Assembly: GCF_013368755.1 (NCBI RefSeq)
Contig: NC_049563.1
Coordinates: forward strand, 4,836,001 to 4,900,000
DNA: 64,000 nucleotides
Source: Talaromyces rugulosus
Taxonomy: Eukaryota > Ascomycota > Eurotiomycetes > Eurotiales > Trichocomaceae
Direction of reading: 5' to 3'
Of this stretch, positions 29,331 to 42,183 are shown one piece after another. Numbering within the stretch: the first letter of the stretch is position 1; each line of letters opens with the position of its first letter. A program made the translations under genes and the position numbers. The notes under the pieces are model-generated. The model was not told where the DNA came from. It did not search any database and was given only the letters and a program-made list of their open reading frames with translations.

Positions 29331-32300
29331 TCAACGTTTGGAATTCTTGCCAAAATTCACACACCAGGCATTCCAATCTGCAAAGAAGCCCGACTTGAAA
29401 TGGCCATTCTTGCTCAACATTTGCGTCTTTTGAGTCTCGGCATAAATGTCGATTACCTGGGCAATATTCTGTCGGTCCTGTGCCACAAGAACCCTGACAA
29501 GAAGAAGACTGGCTTGGCTGACCGACGCTGAATGCTTTTGCCGATGCTGAATGGTGGCCTCCTTGTGCACGCTGCGGAGTAATTCCCACACTGCTTCCAC
29601 AGGATCGTGCTCTTCGTCGCCGTCATCACTCTTGCTAAGAGTTGGGATGGCATTTCTTTTGCAAAGACTGGTGTACTCGGCAAGAACATTGCCTGCCTTT
29701 TGCGAAATCTGGTCCACAGTCGATCGGCGAGTCAGTTGCAAAAGTGGCAGAATCAGATCCAGGGCAAGCATGCTCGAGTAGCATTTCTTGATATACACCT
29801 GAAGCAGGTCCAAAACGCGGTTTTTGAAGTTGATCATGGTTTCCTTGGCATCCTTTTTATCTTTCTTTTTTGTGGTGGCTTGCCTGCGCGCCTTGAAGAC
29901 TTTGACAAGCATTTCGTCAACTTCCTCCATTTCGTCATCGTTCATGTCGGCGTCCGAGTCGATGTCTTGGTTGTCCCCGTTGGTACGAAGGGCTTCGGCC
30001 AGTTTGGCGTCGAAAGCGGCAAGTTCTTCTTCGTCTTCACCTTCGTCTTCTTCAGACTCATCGTTTTCGGCCTCGTCTGCGTCAATGACTTCTACGGAAT
30101 CGGCATCGGAATCATCATCCGAGTCTTCATCAGCGTCGGGCATCTCCTCATCGTCGTCGTCCTGTTTGTCAAACATTTCTTGCTGGCCAGCAAGATTTTC
30201 CTTGACTTCGAGAACCTATCGCAACATTAGCACAAAACTTCAGATTCTGAAAGGAAAACAATCACTCACCGATATCAATGACTGTAGTCCATCGGCCGTA
30301 ATCTGCTCCGCAAAGACACCAAAGACTTGCTCGCTCATGCGCCGAAACAGCTGAGACGGCTTGGACGCAAAGCTCAACAGGATTTCCACCAATGCATCTG
30401 ATGCATCCGACCTGTCCTCCTTTTTGGATTTCTTATCCCCCCAGAATTTGGTATAGCAGAATGCCAGCTCATCAAGCATCGACACTGCGTCTGCGTCGCC
30501 GTTGTATACCTCGAGGATTGTCAGAGAGTACAGTAGTCGGAAAGCTTGGATGCTGGGGTCTTTTTGGTCTTCGTCATGCTTAACCTGTTACTTTTGTTAG
30601 AAGCGATTCATTATTAGAACACAACGGGAATACATACCTTGCTCGAGAGTTTCTTCAAAGATTTAAAGGCAGCATCCACGGACTCTGAGATGGTCTCGTC
30701 CATATCGATAATGAATTTGCCATGCTCATTGGTTTTTTGCAAATTGCGAATCTGTCGTACCACCGCATATGCCACACCGGCAGGGTCTTTGTTACTGCTG
30801 ACAAGACTGTTCAGACAGAGGATGATCTTATTCCGAAACAGCTCTTGGCTCGCTGGAGATAGCGGTGGCTTTGCTGTCTCATCGGCAAAATAGGCAAATC
30901 GTACAAGAACAAATAGCATTTCCTCCAATAGAGGCTGGAAGTCTCCTCCGGTAGAGCTGCGGGATTTGACTGTTGATACGAACAAGCGAGAAATGTAGTT
31001 TCGGATTGAAGCTGCGGCGTTGGTCTCCTCGGTGCCCGGAACCGTGATGAAACCGGCCAAGAGATCAACGATGGATTTCAGGGCTGCAGGGCCAGCCTCG
31101 ACGACGATTTTCTCGACCGTGTTGGATTTGGTCAGTTGATCAAAACTGACAGATCCAGAGGAGCCCATCAGTCCCTCTCCGGCGGCTGCAGCAAACTCTG
31201 GTTCCTTGGTTACTCGGGTTTGGATTGTTTTGGCGGCTTTGACAGCCATGCGGTTTAGATATCTTTCTTTGTCGGCCATCTGGTTCATAAGACATCTGAC
31301 AAGGTTTTTGGTGAATATTTGGCCTGCAAACGGACTTGGGGCTTCGTTCAAGGTTTTCATGAAAACGAGGAATCCCCAATACTTGCGTTCATCCGAAGAC
31401 GCAGCTGCGAAAAGTCCATCTAGCACATTGTAAGCCATAATATCTCAACAAAACATCCTAAGTAGTACTCACTGTCTACAACCTCAACCCAAAATTCACT
31501 GAAATTAAGACGCGGCGCTTTGGATTTTTTGTCGGTAGTCTCTGACTCGTAGAGCCTCGCTAGAACCGCATCCCATGCAAAGTGAAGTTTCGAATTCCAG
31601 ACACCCGATGAGTTTTTGGCCAATCCTTCGGTCTCTGCCGTTTCATCTGCTGCAGATGATTCCTTCATGACCTTTGAAAGTGTCTTCCTATCGTGTCGGT
31701 CCAGGGGATCGTTGTACTTCCACACATTTGACGGGAGAGTCGCAGTCGGTACCAAGTCCTTCACTGCAAGCCAGACGGCCACTCCCTCGGGAGTTTTGGC
31801 TAGTTCATTGGAACATATTCCTTCCACAATGCTTTCGGCGTATTTGGCGTTGATTTTTTGAGATGCCAGTTCGTAGATTGCCCGGTATAGAATCCAACCA
31901 CACTCTTCTCGGAGCCACGGCTTCTTCTTTCCCAGGTCAAATATCAGGCTCAAAACTCTCGACCACTGCTCAAATTCAGAGTCCTGGAACAGTATAGACG
32001 ACTTGATGATTGCCTCTGCTCCAAAGAGCCTGCCGAAGTGATGGTCTCTATTTTCCTGCGAGATAATTAACCTTTTTTTCTTTCTTTTTCAGCAAAACGA
32101 ATATCTCATACCTGTCCTCTTTCACCTCCGACTCTGGTTGAAAACTCCCAGATATCAATGATTTTGGTGACACTCAATTCAGCAAGCGCCTCTGACTTGC
32201 TCGGCGAAAACACTTGCGACAGCACTTCGGTCAAGGCAATTGAGAAGCCGACACGAGCAGCTTTTCTGCCGCTGGAAAGACCTCGAAAAAGTCTCTGCAA

Positions 32301-32483
32301 GGTCTTTTGCACTTCCTCTGCGGTGGGGTTCGCCTCTGGAGTGAAGCGCGACACCAGCTTGTGGGCAGCTTTCAGTCGAATATCCTCTTTCTCGTTGGCG
32401 AGATCTTCGTAAATTTCGACCAGCTTGACGTCAATGTTGTATGCCTCACGGCGGCGCTTTTTGGAGCCTGGATTTTGCGACAT
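29331..32483 (-). CDS. pol5: POL5 / MYBBP1A family nucleolar protein
   Basis: Five exons on the minus strand: 32483-32112, 32055-31473, 31419-30638, 30584-30270 and 30215-29331, giving 978 residues, close to yeast Pol5. Recognisable family stretches are the N-terminal IYEDLANEKEDIRLKAAHKLV, the DHHFGRLFGAEAI block, ASSDERKYWGFLVFMKTL (assembled across intron 2), and a long acidic D/E tract at about residues 697-750 followed by ARRQATTKKKDKKDAK. The protein is HEAT-like helical throughout. Despite its name (DNA polymerase phi), it works in the nucleolus in rRNA synthesis and ribosome assembly. The start at 32483 is chosen because it begins MSQNPGSKKRRRE, a typical nuclear-targeting head. Its 3' end is only 120 bp from the convergent MOSC gene. 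Confidence 0.92.
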
Positions 32484-32692
32484 TTTGTCTGTGATCTGTC
32501 GCAGTTGCAAAGAATTGCTTGCGGATGAAGCTTTTTGCAGTTGTCGCGGTTGTTGATTGTAAAAAAATTATTTCACCCGAATAGGGCTTAGCGCCGGCCG
32601 ATAAGCCGATAAGCCGATAAGCATGCCGCCGCCTTTTATATTAACATTTTCTACATCTTTTTCTAAATACATTCATTATATTTTACTGCGTA
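32484..32692. promoter_or_regulatory. Promoter of POL5 with triple GCCGATAA repeat
   Basis: This short spacer follows the stop of the upstream dehydrogenase. Positions 32597-32620 are three perfect head-to-tail copies of the 8-mer GCCGATAA, 114-137 bp upstream of the POL5 ATG. The same octamer occurs in the UTP20/Drn1 and APN1/BUB1 divergent promoters. A GATA-type or ribosome-biogenesis factor site is a reasonable guess. Confidence 0.5.
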
Positions 32693-33974
32693 TTACGCCT
32701 TTGCTGCGGATAACGTCCTCTCAATCTCCTCGCACACTGCAGTTGTCACCTCAACTGTGGTGGCCTTGCCTCCAAGATCCGAAGTGACGATTCCCTTTTC
32801 ACACACTGCTTCGACGCAGTCCAAAAGCTGTTTAGCAGCTTCCTTTTCACCGAGCCATGCGAGCATTTCAGATGCAGTCCAGAAAGTCGCGACAGGGTTT
32901 GCTATGGTAGGTAATCAGTGGCCTATGATAAAACTGTATAACGAAAAGGCCTCTACTTACCAACTCCCTTGCCGGTGATGTCAAACGCCGAGCCATGGAT
33001 GGGCTCAAACATGGATGGATTCTCCCTTGTCGGGTCAAGATTACTCGTCGGTGCAATTCCAATGGACCCGGCAAGCGCAGCAGCGAGGTCAGAGAGGATG
33101 TCGGCGTGCTATAAGCCTACTTTAGCATTCTGTCTCAAATAAAGTATAGGTCCAGCCACTAACCAAGTTGGTGGCCACGATCGTGTCCAGTGTCTCAGGC
33201 TTGAGAACCATTCTCGTAGTCATGGCATCAACCAGCATCTTGTCGACGGTCACATCGGGGAATCCCTTGGCCACCTCCGCAGCCACTTCGTCCCACATGA
33301 CCAGTCCGTTTCGCTGAGCATTGCTCTTGGTGACCACAGTCAAAAGCTTTCTCGGCCGGCTTTGCGCAGTCTCAAAGGCGAATTTCATAATACGCTCCAC
33401 TCCATGGCGTGTGAAAATGGCGGTTTCGGTAGAGACTTCCCACGGTTTTCCGACATGGCTGCGCCCACCTTGGCCGGCGTATTCGCCTTCGGAGTTTTCT
33501 CTTACAATGACCCAGTCCAGGTCGCCAGTTGAGCACTTTCGGAGTGGTGATTGCGTGCCTCGAAAGACTTTGGTCGGACGCACGTTTGCGAACTGCTGCA
33601 GTGGTTGGCAGATGGCCAGGCGCAGTCCCCAAAGAGAAATATGATCAGGCACATCTGTAGACACATTCTTAGATCATGATATACAAGTCACTTCTGCAGG
33701 AATTCTACTTACCTGGCGCTCCCACAGCTCCGAATAGAATTGCGTCGAAAGCCTTTAGCTTTTCTAAACCTCCGTCAGGGATATATCTTCCATGTTTCTT
33801 GTAGTAGGCGCTGTCCCAATCAAAATGCTCAAAATCGATGTCAAACGTCTTCAAAGTGGCTGCCAGTTTTTGAAGGACGTTGATACCTGCTGAAATAACC
33901 TCTGGACCAATACCGTCTGCGGGGATAGATGCTATCTTGTAGGAGGATTTCCCGGCCACTTTACTGGGAGACAT
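32693..33974 (-). CDS. Tartrate dehydrogenase / isopropylmalate dehydrogenase-type oxidoreductase
   Basis: Four exons on the minus strand: 33974-33713, 33654-33164, 33108-32961 and 32901-32693, giving 369 residues. [14 protein letters not shown] nucleotide-binding start is seen as [14 protein letters not shown], followed by [23 protein letters not shown]. Other family marks are [18 protein letters not shown], the [19 protein letters not shown] metal-binding stretch assembled across intron 2, and [16 protein letters not shown]. The [12 protein letters not shown] and HISLWGLRL forms are those of the tartrate dehydrogenase/decarboxylase subgroup rather than true LeuB. These enzymes oxidatively decarboxylate 2-hydroxyacids using NAD and a divalent metal. 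No targeting peptide is clear, so it is probably cytosolic. Malate or tartrate use is inferred. Confidence 0.9.
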
Positions 33975-36900
33975 GATGGTAAGGGTAGGTAACCAAGAGA
34001 GGTGAAAGTGAAAGTGAGTTATACAAAAAGGGTTTTATTTGTGTTGGAACACGGCTATTCCCTCTCATATATACGTATTAATTCTCTGGGTGATGTGGAG
34101 TCGTGAGGGGTGTTCGGAGTAGATGCGCCTGAACTTTTACCCGCTCTCAACCATATTCTTTTCAAGGTTTTTACAGAATGATCACGAGAGTATTATTTAT
34201 TCAAGAATAATTAATCCGCGATTACTAAATTATGGGATGTATCACTTATTCGTTAGAATAGTCAAATGTTGACGAATACATATATACATGAATGATGCCT
34301 CAATTGTTTAAAATATATATTTAGTTTCAGTCCTTGCCGGTATTCTCATAACACTTGAAAATTCATGTGATATCAATTGATAACTTGAACATTGAATCAA
34401 TTTGTCAAATATAATCAATGTTATAAAGCGATCAATTTATTCATATTGGACTTACCGATAATTATAATGTCGACTGGTGTAGCCGTGTCAATGACTTTGT
34501 GAAATTTAGCCATCAGTCTATAAAAAGTCCCATTGATCTTCACTACTACGTTATTTCTTCAGCGGAATTGAACTAGAAAGACGGACGGTACCTACTTATG
34601 TAGTATGATTGGTTTTGGGGGAATCAATAAGTTCTGGTACAACAATAGACGCACACTTTTTAGAGACCCGAATCTATAGCTTTGTATCATTCAATATCAA
34701 TATCTTTAGCACATGAGTGAAAAACATCTAGACCGGGAGGTTTTAAGTTTTAGCATTTTAACACATATTTATTCTACTGAATAACTCATTAGATTCATCT
34801 AGATTGGCTTTCTAGATTTAAATCATGTCAGCTGAAATATGAAGAACATATTTAATTCCTACGACAAAATTAACCGTGACGTCACTACAACTAGTAATTG
34901 CTTTCAAAATGTAACTCAATAAAAGAAACTTAAACTACATTTCCTTGAAAATACTACCATGAAATAGCACGATCTTCATTCTACGTCCAAGATAATCCTG
35001 GTCATACCAGATATCAGAAATAGTATACTAGCTTACTTTCCCCATCACCACGACGATCCAGTCTACGTATTTTACACAGCCATTTTTCTTCACGTATTGT
35101 GTATTCGTAAATGGTTTGTGTATTACACGGGTTCGTATTTAACAAGATATGTAAATCGTGGGGAAAGGAAACCCCTTTTTTTTCGGGGGGACTAGTCCCT
35201 GAAGAAATAAATATGTATGTAGGTAAGTTGATTAGAAAATAGTCTAAACGGCTCCGCATGATTTATGCGCTAGTTACGTGTGTCATTCCTGACACCCTGC
35301 AGCAGTCCCCATTTTTTTCCTTCTTGGTGAGTATAGATCTAGGTTTTGCAGGGGGGAGGGAAGGGATGTCTGTCTATCCCTCGTTTGGGGGATTTGCCGG
35401 TCGTTCTGGGTGCTTACCATTACCCAGATTGAGAATTTACCTTTTTTTTTAAAGAAAAGAATTTACACTGCAAGATTTGTATTAGCTGGATATTTGAACT
35501 ATATACTTAACTATATACTTGAGTTGTGAAGAATCGCGCAACTAACTCATAGACTTGTCAGATGAGATATCCAAAAACAACTCGGACAATTCGGAAGAAA
35601 CCCCTTCGATCCGAATGACTAGATCTGACCATATCCAGGATCGATCTATTGCTTAACCACACAGGCAAGCAAGGACAGTGTAGGAAGGAAAGGGTTGATA
35701 GAATTAGGATTTTTCTATAAGCCGAACTACTAGTACGATCAATTAATAAAGTAAGAGGCAAAAAAATATATTGCCTTCTTTATGTTCAGTCAGTCCCTTG
35801 TAAATATAAAGCCAGGGAAAAAAAAATCGGTCTTAATATCCCTTGCTCGTGGAGGGTGATCTCATCCCTTGAATCGATCACTTACAAATCCCGATTTTCC
35901 TAAAATGTAATCTTGCCAAGAGTATTGTCCCATTATTGTCCTATTACGGGAGAGTTATTTCTCCCTTTCGGAAAATTTAAGTACTAATTACTTTGTCCTG
36001 TCGTGCTAAATAATAGTACTATGTAGTAATGGGACAGAATTGGGAATTGGCTTCTTTTCCCCTTGTTCCAAGTATCCGGTTTTGATCGTGGGTTGATCTG
36101 GTGGGGCCAGAAAGAATGATTTTCTCTCCTTGCTCGTGTTATTTGAATTGATTTATTGGGGAAAGTTTTTAACCCTTGGGATCAATCTGGGGAGGCTGAT
36201 AAAAAGTATAAGCTGGATGTGGTCACATGGGCTGTTTCTAGTTAGGGGTACATTACGACTTATTGGTTATTACTATATGTATTATAGCACATGCTTGGAT
36301 GCGCGGGTAGCAAGGAATGGATTGGCCTTGCTTGTATTAATAGTATATGCACAGGGTTTGTTGGATGAAGTTGACACGTGTTAGTTTTCTTTTTTTTGGC
36401 TTGTAGAATTAATAGATTTTCTTCTAGTTGCTCTACCCCAGGTGCAACATTAAAGTGATATACCATACCTTCACTGGAGAGAATAGAACTAATTAACCAG
36501 CTCAAGCTTATCCAACGTCAACCAGGAATCTCGAAGCTAAAAGATACATATGTAATTAATCAATGAGAAAAAAAACACGTTTAATGTCCTCTCAAAGTAT
36601 CCCCTTGGCTGCATCTTGATGGGTACCCGTCCCGGTAGGAGACAGCATGCAGCATGCAATGCAGGTAGCGTTAGACTTCATTCCAACGAGTGGGTTTATT
36701 AATGGATCGATGTTTCAATTATTCAATAATGAGTTGTGGTACATGTTCTTACTGACGATGCGTACCGAGTACTCGGGTATTGTATACAGCAGATGCTGGA
36801 TGTATCAATTGATATTGATTGGGTGTGGTTCGTGTGTGGAATCAGTAATGGAATTAGTCTCTAATATATAGGGAAGACAATATATTGAAAAATCAGGGGG

Positions 36901-39900
36901 CAAGCAATACTTGTACATATGGTCATACATATATGTGTATATGTACCTGAGGACAACATTTGAACCTGAATAATGCTTGATATAGTACAACTGGAGCGTC
37001 ACATTATTCGTGCAGAATGTTCATGACTCATTTCCTTTGCAATAGCAGCCGATCTCATTCTACAGCAACCGATGTAGATCGAAACGTGGTTGTTAGGGTT
37101 AATGGCCTGGGTATGCTAGATGTGCATGCCATGGATGGCCGGCAATGCGGAGCATGTGGATATTATCACAGCTGTGAGTGGTTGGAATTACGTATATTGG
37201 GATTATATCATTGAATATTCATGTACCTATAAATAATGTAAGTATATATATCTCAGTTGATTACTGCTTCAATCAATGCAGTAGTGTCGTTGATTATGTT
37301 GTGCCGGGATCGACAAAACAATAACAATCACAACACTGCGGAGTACTGCCGCCGAACATGACTAGTAGTGTAAGAGTCAAATCAAGTTAATCTACAACTT
37401 ACAGACAACTGACCTATTACCTGGCAACCTGGACGGAAGTGCCGGGTGTCGATAACCACCATTCCAATCAGATGTACTGACCTCATCGGTATGTGGCTAA
37501 ATATAAACCCCTGCACGACGATAAAGCACACGCATAAGCCAAGCGAGCACAGCATCGTCATCTGATTTGCCTGATGCAATAGCCGTATTTATGGAGCGCA
37601 AATCCTTTGCGTAGAACATAGAGACAAGGGCGTGAGTGGCTACAAAAGCATGCTGGGCGTTACTAGCCCATTACCAGCGCTTAGGGGGATTGCGTTCTGG
37701 CCCAGACAAGTGAGGAGCACAAAGGCCCAAAGACCTAAAAAAAAAGAGGCTAAAGCGCGGCCTTGGGAACAAGGCAAGATGCCGATCGATCGTCGCACGA
37801 TGATGGAACTTGTTAGTCGAGCTATCGTCATTTGACTTCTCCGAGTCCGTACTAGTAGTAGTAGTACGTCGTAGTTGAAGAGAACTTGTTTTGAACATGA
37901 TGCAATAACGCCGGCCCGTGCGGCGCAGCTTCGCGTACGGAGAACGGACAGACTCCGGAGTAATCAGTAGCACAGCAGCGATGACAGTGTTCTTAATCAA
38001 CCTGCTTTGGACAGGTCAGGCCGCCAGACTGCGACCGAGACTGCCGTTGTGATCAGATCAGGGCGACAAGACAAGTCCCACGACGCGTTGTTTTGGTTTT
38101 GCGGTTTCCGGCGACATGTGTGTGTGATAGATACGGTGCATATGCATATTGTCTGGCGCGTAGTGATTGACGTCAATTGGCCGAGAGCGACACCAACTAG
38201 TCTTTGAGTCATGGAAGTGTGATACAGCGATAGACCAATCTACCCCTCATTGATGGCTGAGGGAGACTAAGCGAGTGCAGGTGATGCCGATCGAGGGGCT
38301 GAACCCAATAGCAGGCTGCAAGGTGGGGCGCAGTCACGGGACAGCGCATCGCAGCGCGTTCCCTGGTTTGTGCAGTTTGTTTACTTTCGGGGCCCAACGC
38401 GGCATCTCTCCGCGTCATCCTCAGAGTCACAGCGTCGCAGCAGCACCAGCCATGACTCTCCAGATCATGGCGCGTCTTTCAGCTCGCCACCAGACTAGGC
38501 GAGCCGCGAGCCCCTCTTGGCTTCTCCATCCTGCAAAAAGCATCCTTGTCTTTGCCGCTATGATTCGTCTCATCGTGGCGCCCGCCTGTTCGACCTGCAG
38601 CTTTCGCGTGTGATAAGCCCGACTAGCTCGCACATGAGACGTCTACACTATTATATCATATTCTTGCCGACAGCTTGGAGCTACTAAGTTAGTCCAGCAC
38701 ATGGCTTGCTTACCCCCCCAATGATCAATCAGCCCCTCTCCTACGGAGGTACACACAGATGTTGGCGTGGACAGTGCTTACTGCTGCTGAAATGGAGACG
38801 GCCAAATCCCCACCCTTCGGTGCCAATGCCCCCCCCATAAGGCTCAGTGGCTCAGTGGCTCAGCACAAAACAAAGGCAATTACTGCTCCGTACCAAGATG
38901 GATGCATCGAATGAACAGTCCAGAACGGCCGTCGAAAACCGAACAAATCGAGGGGTAGCATTTGAGCTAGTTAGGCCACCAGTCGACGAGTCTTGTGTCT
39001 ACGGCGTGGTGGCCGGAGCATGTCAGACTGGAATCTGACATCCCACATGGGCACACAAGTCAAACGCATGGCGACGACGTTTTTTTTTTTTGCTATCAGT
39101 TTGGATCAAAAGCAAAACATGCAGCTGTCACCGGAGAAACGCACACCGCCAGAGAGCATTGTGAAACGGGCGCTCAGATTCGCATCTACGCCGGACGTAC
39201 ATTGTAAAAGTGCATACGGATATGGTGATCAGTTGACTCGTCGTGTTGACAGCGACAATCAATGTTTTATTTTTGATTGTTGTTGTTTATGCTGTTACTG
39301 AGAAATCCCCATTGTCTTAGGCCGGCCGGCAAGGCGCCGAGTCGTGTAAGAGGTGCATTACCCAAAACCAGCCAGTGTTTCGGACATGCTTACTACGCCC
39401 TGTTATGATGCCAGCAGCAGCTGAACGGTACGGTAGAGAGCTCTGCCGACTCACCCGGTCTGAGGGTGGCAAGCCATTCGCCGTGTGAGCTCCAGGTCTC
39501 GGCCAGCGCTTGGACCGGTATAGGCGTAGGATTAGGAGCTGTACCACCAACAATGGGATTTAACTTAGAAGACAACTAAACTATTGTTTGACTTGTCTAG
39601 CTTCAACGTATTATTTCATAAGGCTCGACCTCTATTATTGACGCCACAGTTAGATTAAACCCAGTCCAGGTCGGACAACCCGAGGATTAGGAACGGTTCA
39701 AGTTGTGGAGACAACAAAATTAAACAGAGAAAAAAAAAAATCAAAAAAACCTTATCAAGCGCGAACACGACCGAGATGAGTGGACCGATCTGATTTTTCC
39801 TTCTGTTAGACTCGGACTAAAAATATGATTTGTGACTGATCAGTGATCAGTCGCATGGATGGATGATTTAATTCTTCCGGTTTTTTTCTTGTTTACACGC

Positions 39901-42183
39901 CAATGACTTCATCCGGCATACACTCAGAGATGTTCTGCAAGATGAACATACTTGGTACAGTAGGTACGTCTGAAAGAGAGACGAGCGATCGACGGACTCG
40001 TCTAGTGTTTGAATAGTCACAGCAATAGTAGTACGTAGTAGTGGTGGACTAACCAGACGAGAATCGAGAAGAATGGTTAGTATCTAGAACGGGTGCAGAT
40101 CGACAGGTACATCAGGGCCGGTCCGCGGAATGCAAGTTGGTACGTATTACTCTTTCCAGTAACGCTGTGCGTGAACTGGTAGAATCATATTATTGATAAT
40201 AGTAGTATAGGCATCAATGCAGAAATATAACATATATAATTTTTTTTCTTTTCCCAATTGGCACTCCGTACAGCGTTACGTCTACATCAATAAGAATTTG
40301 ATCAGACGAATGCTCCGTCTTGCGGTCCCGATGCGGCTAGCCTGAAAATAGATACTAGGCCTGTATTCAAGGTACGAAGAGTATATACTACGTATACTGT
40401 AACAGAGATAGATAATACTCTACAAATCTACAAATGACAAATATGATCGTAGATCGACCTCTAAAATCGTGGAATGGGCCAGATCCGCATTCTCGTTGAC
40501 AGAAAACCGGAATCGTCAGCTATGCGCAAACATAGTAGTATGCTGCCCACCGTCCAGTATGCGGGTACAGTACTCCGTACTCCGTACTGGTAATAATCAA
40601 ATAAATTATTACAATTGCAGTGTCGCTCTCTGGAATTGTTTTAGGTGGAACTCTGTAGCGGAGTGGATTGGATTTTTTTCCCTAAAAAAAAAGAAAGAGA
40701 TACGTACAAAGAAGAGTAATAATACGAACCGGAGTCAGCGTCAGGATAAATTCACCTGTTGCCGGGTTGACCAGCGACTAGCTGCCTCACTTTGGCTCCC
40801 GGAGGATGAGGTCGGCGTTGCGCCGTGCAATAATATTAATATTGTGCTGAAAGAAAGGGGATTCAATAATTAGAGGCAATTTGTCTATATAGATATATTC
40901 AAGCACAAGAATAATTATGCATAGAAAAATCACAGCAAGAAGACGATATCACAGTCAATTGCACCAGTCCATGTGCTGCCGATCGGGCTATTTTGCGCAC
41001 TCGTGCTAGGCCAGCCCTAGCAGTGGCCAGGCGATCTTAGTGGCCTGGTTGCCGCGGAGAGGCTGGAATTGCGACAGCACAGAGCTCTCGACTAACTAAA
41101 CACTGCTAAATCATAATAGTAGTACGGAGCGTGGTTGCTGAGCAGCCGGTGCTGAGGCCGTACGCTGTACCACTACTGAGTACCGCGTATAACAGCGTTG
41201 AAGCAAATTGGTCGTAGTAATAGTACCAAGTTACTGCAGCGACCAGCGCCGTATATTAATATCCAAAGTATAATAATAGCAATAAAACCTGAATTCGGCA
41301 TTTATTTGCCCGCCCTGCTTGGAACTGCAAATACGAACGTCTTTTCCTGCCAAGGCCAGGGTTTTGCAATCGGACCGCAAGGGTCCCCCCCTCCAGACAA
41401 GGAACAGCATATCTCGCAAAATGATCGAGCCTTGCATTAATCTGGCGCCCTTGCAAGCAGCAGAGAGCAGAACGTGTGAGAAATCCTCCGGGCCCAGTGG
41501 GTAAGTTACCGGTAACGCCGTAAGGTGACGGTACGGTCAGATAGCTTACGGCTAAGGCGGTGGGTCCGGCCGCTGGTTGGCTTCGCCTGGAGTGTGAACC
41601 TCCATCTTGCGCTTCTTCTCTCTTGCGACCTCCAGCACGGCCTGGGACGGACGCTGGAGATCTCCTCCCCATCCCCACTCCCTCCGTTGCCCATTGCAAC
41701 AGTCTTCAGCTTCACGCTGCCTTTTTCTCCCTCCTCGTCCGCTTCTTTCCTTTCTCTTTCCTCCTCTCCATCCGCTCTGGTGTCTCCCATCCAACAACCC
41801 TCTCACACACACTCTCTCTCCCCCTCCCTCTTTCTCTACAGAGACCACTGCAGTCTCTCTTCTGCCCCGACTTTGCTATCGCTTCTATCGACAGACTCCC
41901 CACCTGTCGAACCTTGTCTGCTGTATGAGACAGACTCGCCGGTCCGAATTACGGCCAATCCCACTCTCCGTCAAGTCAATTCCACACCTGTCCTTCCTGT
42001 GACGACAATGTCGCTCTGATCCTCCCGTCAACACTCTTGTCGTTTTCGATCTCGGGTCGTCTGGTTGGATCGTTGGAGAAAGAAAGCCATTGCATTGGGT
42101 TGGAAAGAAAATAGCATTGGGACAGAAAGAAGAATATTGAATTGGGTTGCAAGACGTTGGTTGTTTCTTCCACCACCACCACC
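33975..42183. other. 8.2-kb gene desert between the dehydrogenase gene and nimT
   Basis: No convincing coding gene on either strand. 34.1-37.3 kb is strongly AT-rich with only short frames. 37.6-41.5 kb is of mixed composition and rich in GTAGTA/GTACTCCGTA-type words (for example around 37850-37870, 40565-40590 and 41110-41130). Small features are a perfect palindrome GGGACTAGTCCC at 35188-35199, a GTACATAT...ATATGTAC hairpin at 36913-36946, and a GGCTCAGT triple repeat at about 38841-38862. 41.6-41.9 kb is a long pyrimidine-rich tract that leads into the nimT leader. No tRNA, snRNA, 5S rRNA or transposase was recognised. It could carry non-coding transcripts or decayed repeats. Confidence 0.5.
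41925..42019 (+). promoter_or_regulatory. Two upstream ORFs in the probable nimT leader
   Basis: Between the pyrimidine-rich tract and the nimT start there are two ATG-initiated minis: 41925-42002 (25 codons plus stop) and 42008-42019 (three codons plus TGA). No other ATG occurs between 42019 and the main ATG at 42184. If transcription starts in the CT-rich zone, both would precede the main frame and could throttle or condition translation. The transcript start is unproven. Confidence 0.4.

Noticed and set aside
29607..30354. Two plus-strand frames (207 and 176 codons) over the end of POL5
   Set aside because: They are antisense shadows of the acidic GAx-rich tract, giving Ser- or Phe/Val-rich low-complexity peptides.
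34041..34050. GTGTTGGAAC, the same word that starts the LTR-like relic at 20681
   Set aside because: The match ends after about ten bases, so a second LTR copy is not supported.
40469..40873. 134-codon frame in the gene desert
   Set aside because: No signal, domain or composition of a real protein, and AT-rich end. Possible but not supportable.
41525..42019. Overlapping frames of 120-165 codons in the CT-rich tract upstream of nimT
   Set aside because: All three forward frames and the reverse are open because the DNA is pyrimidine-rich. The products are Ser/Leu/Pro or Arg/Glu/Gly repeats and the nimT start follows directly.
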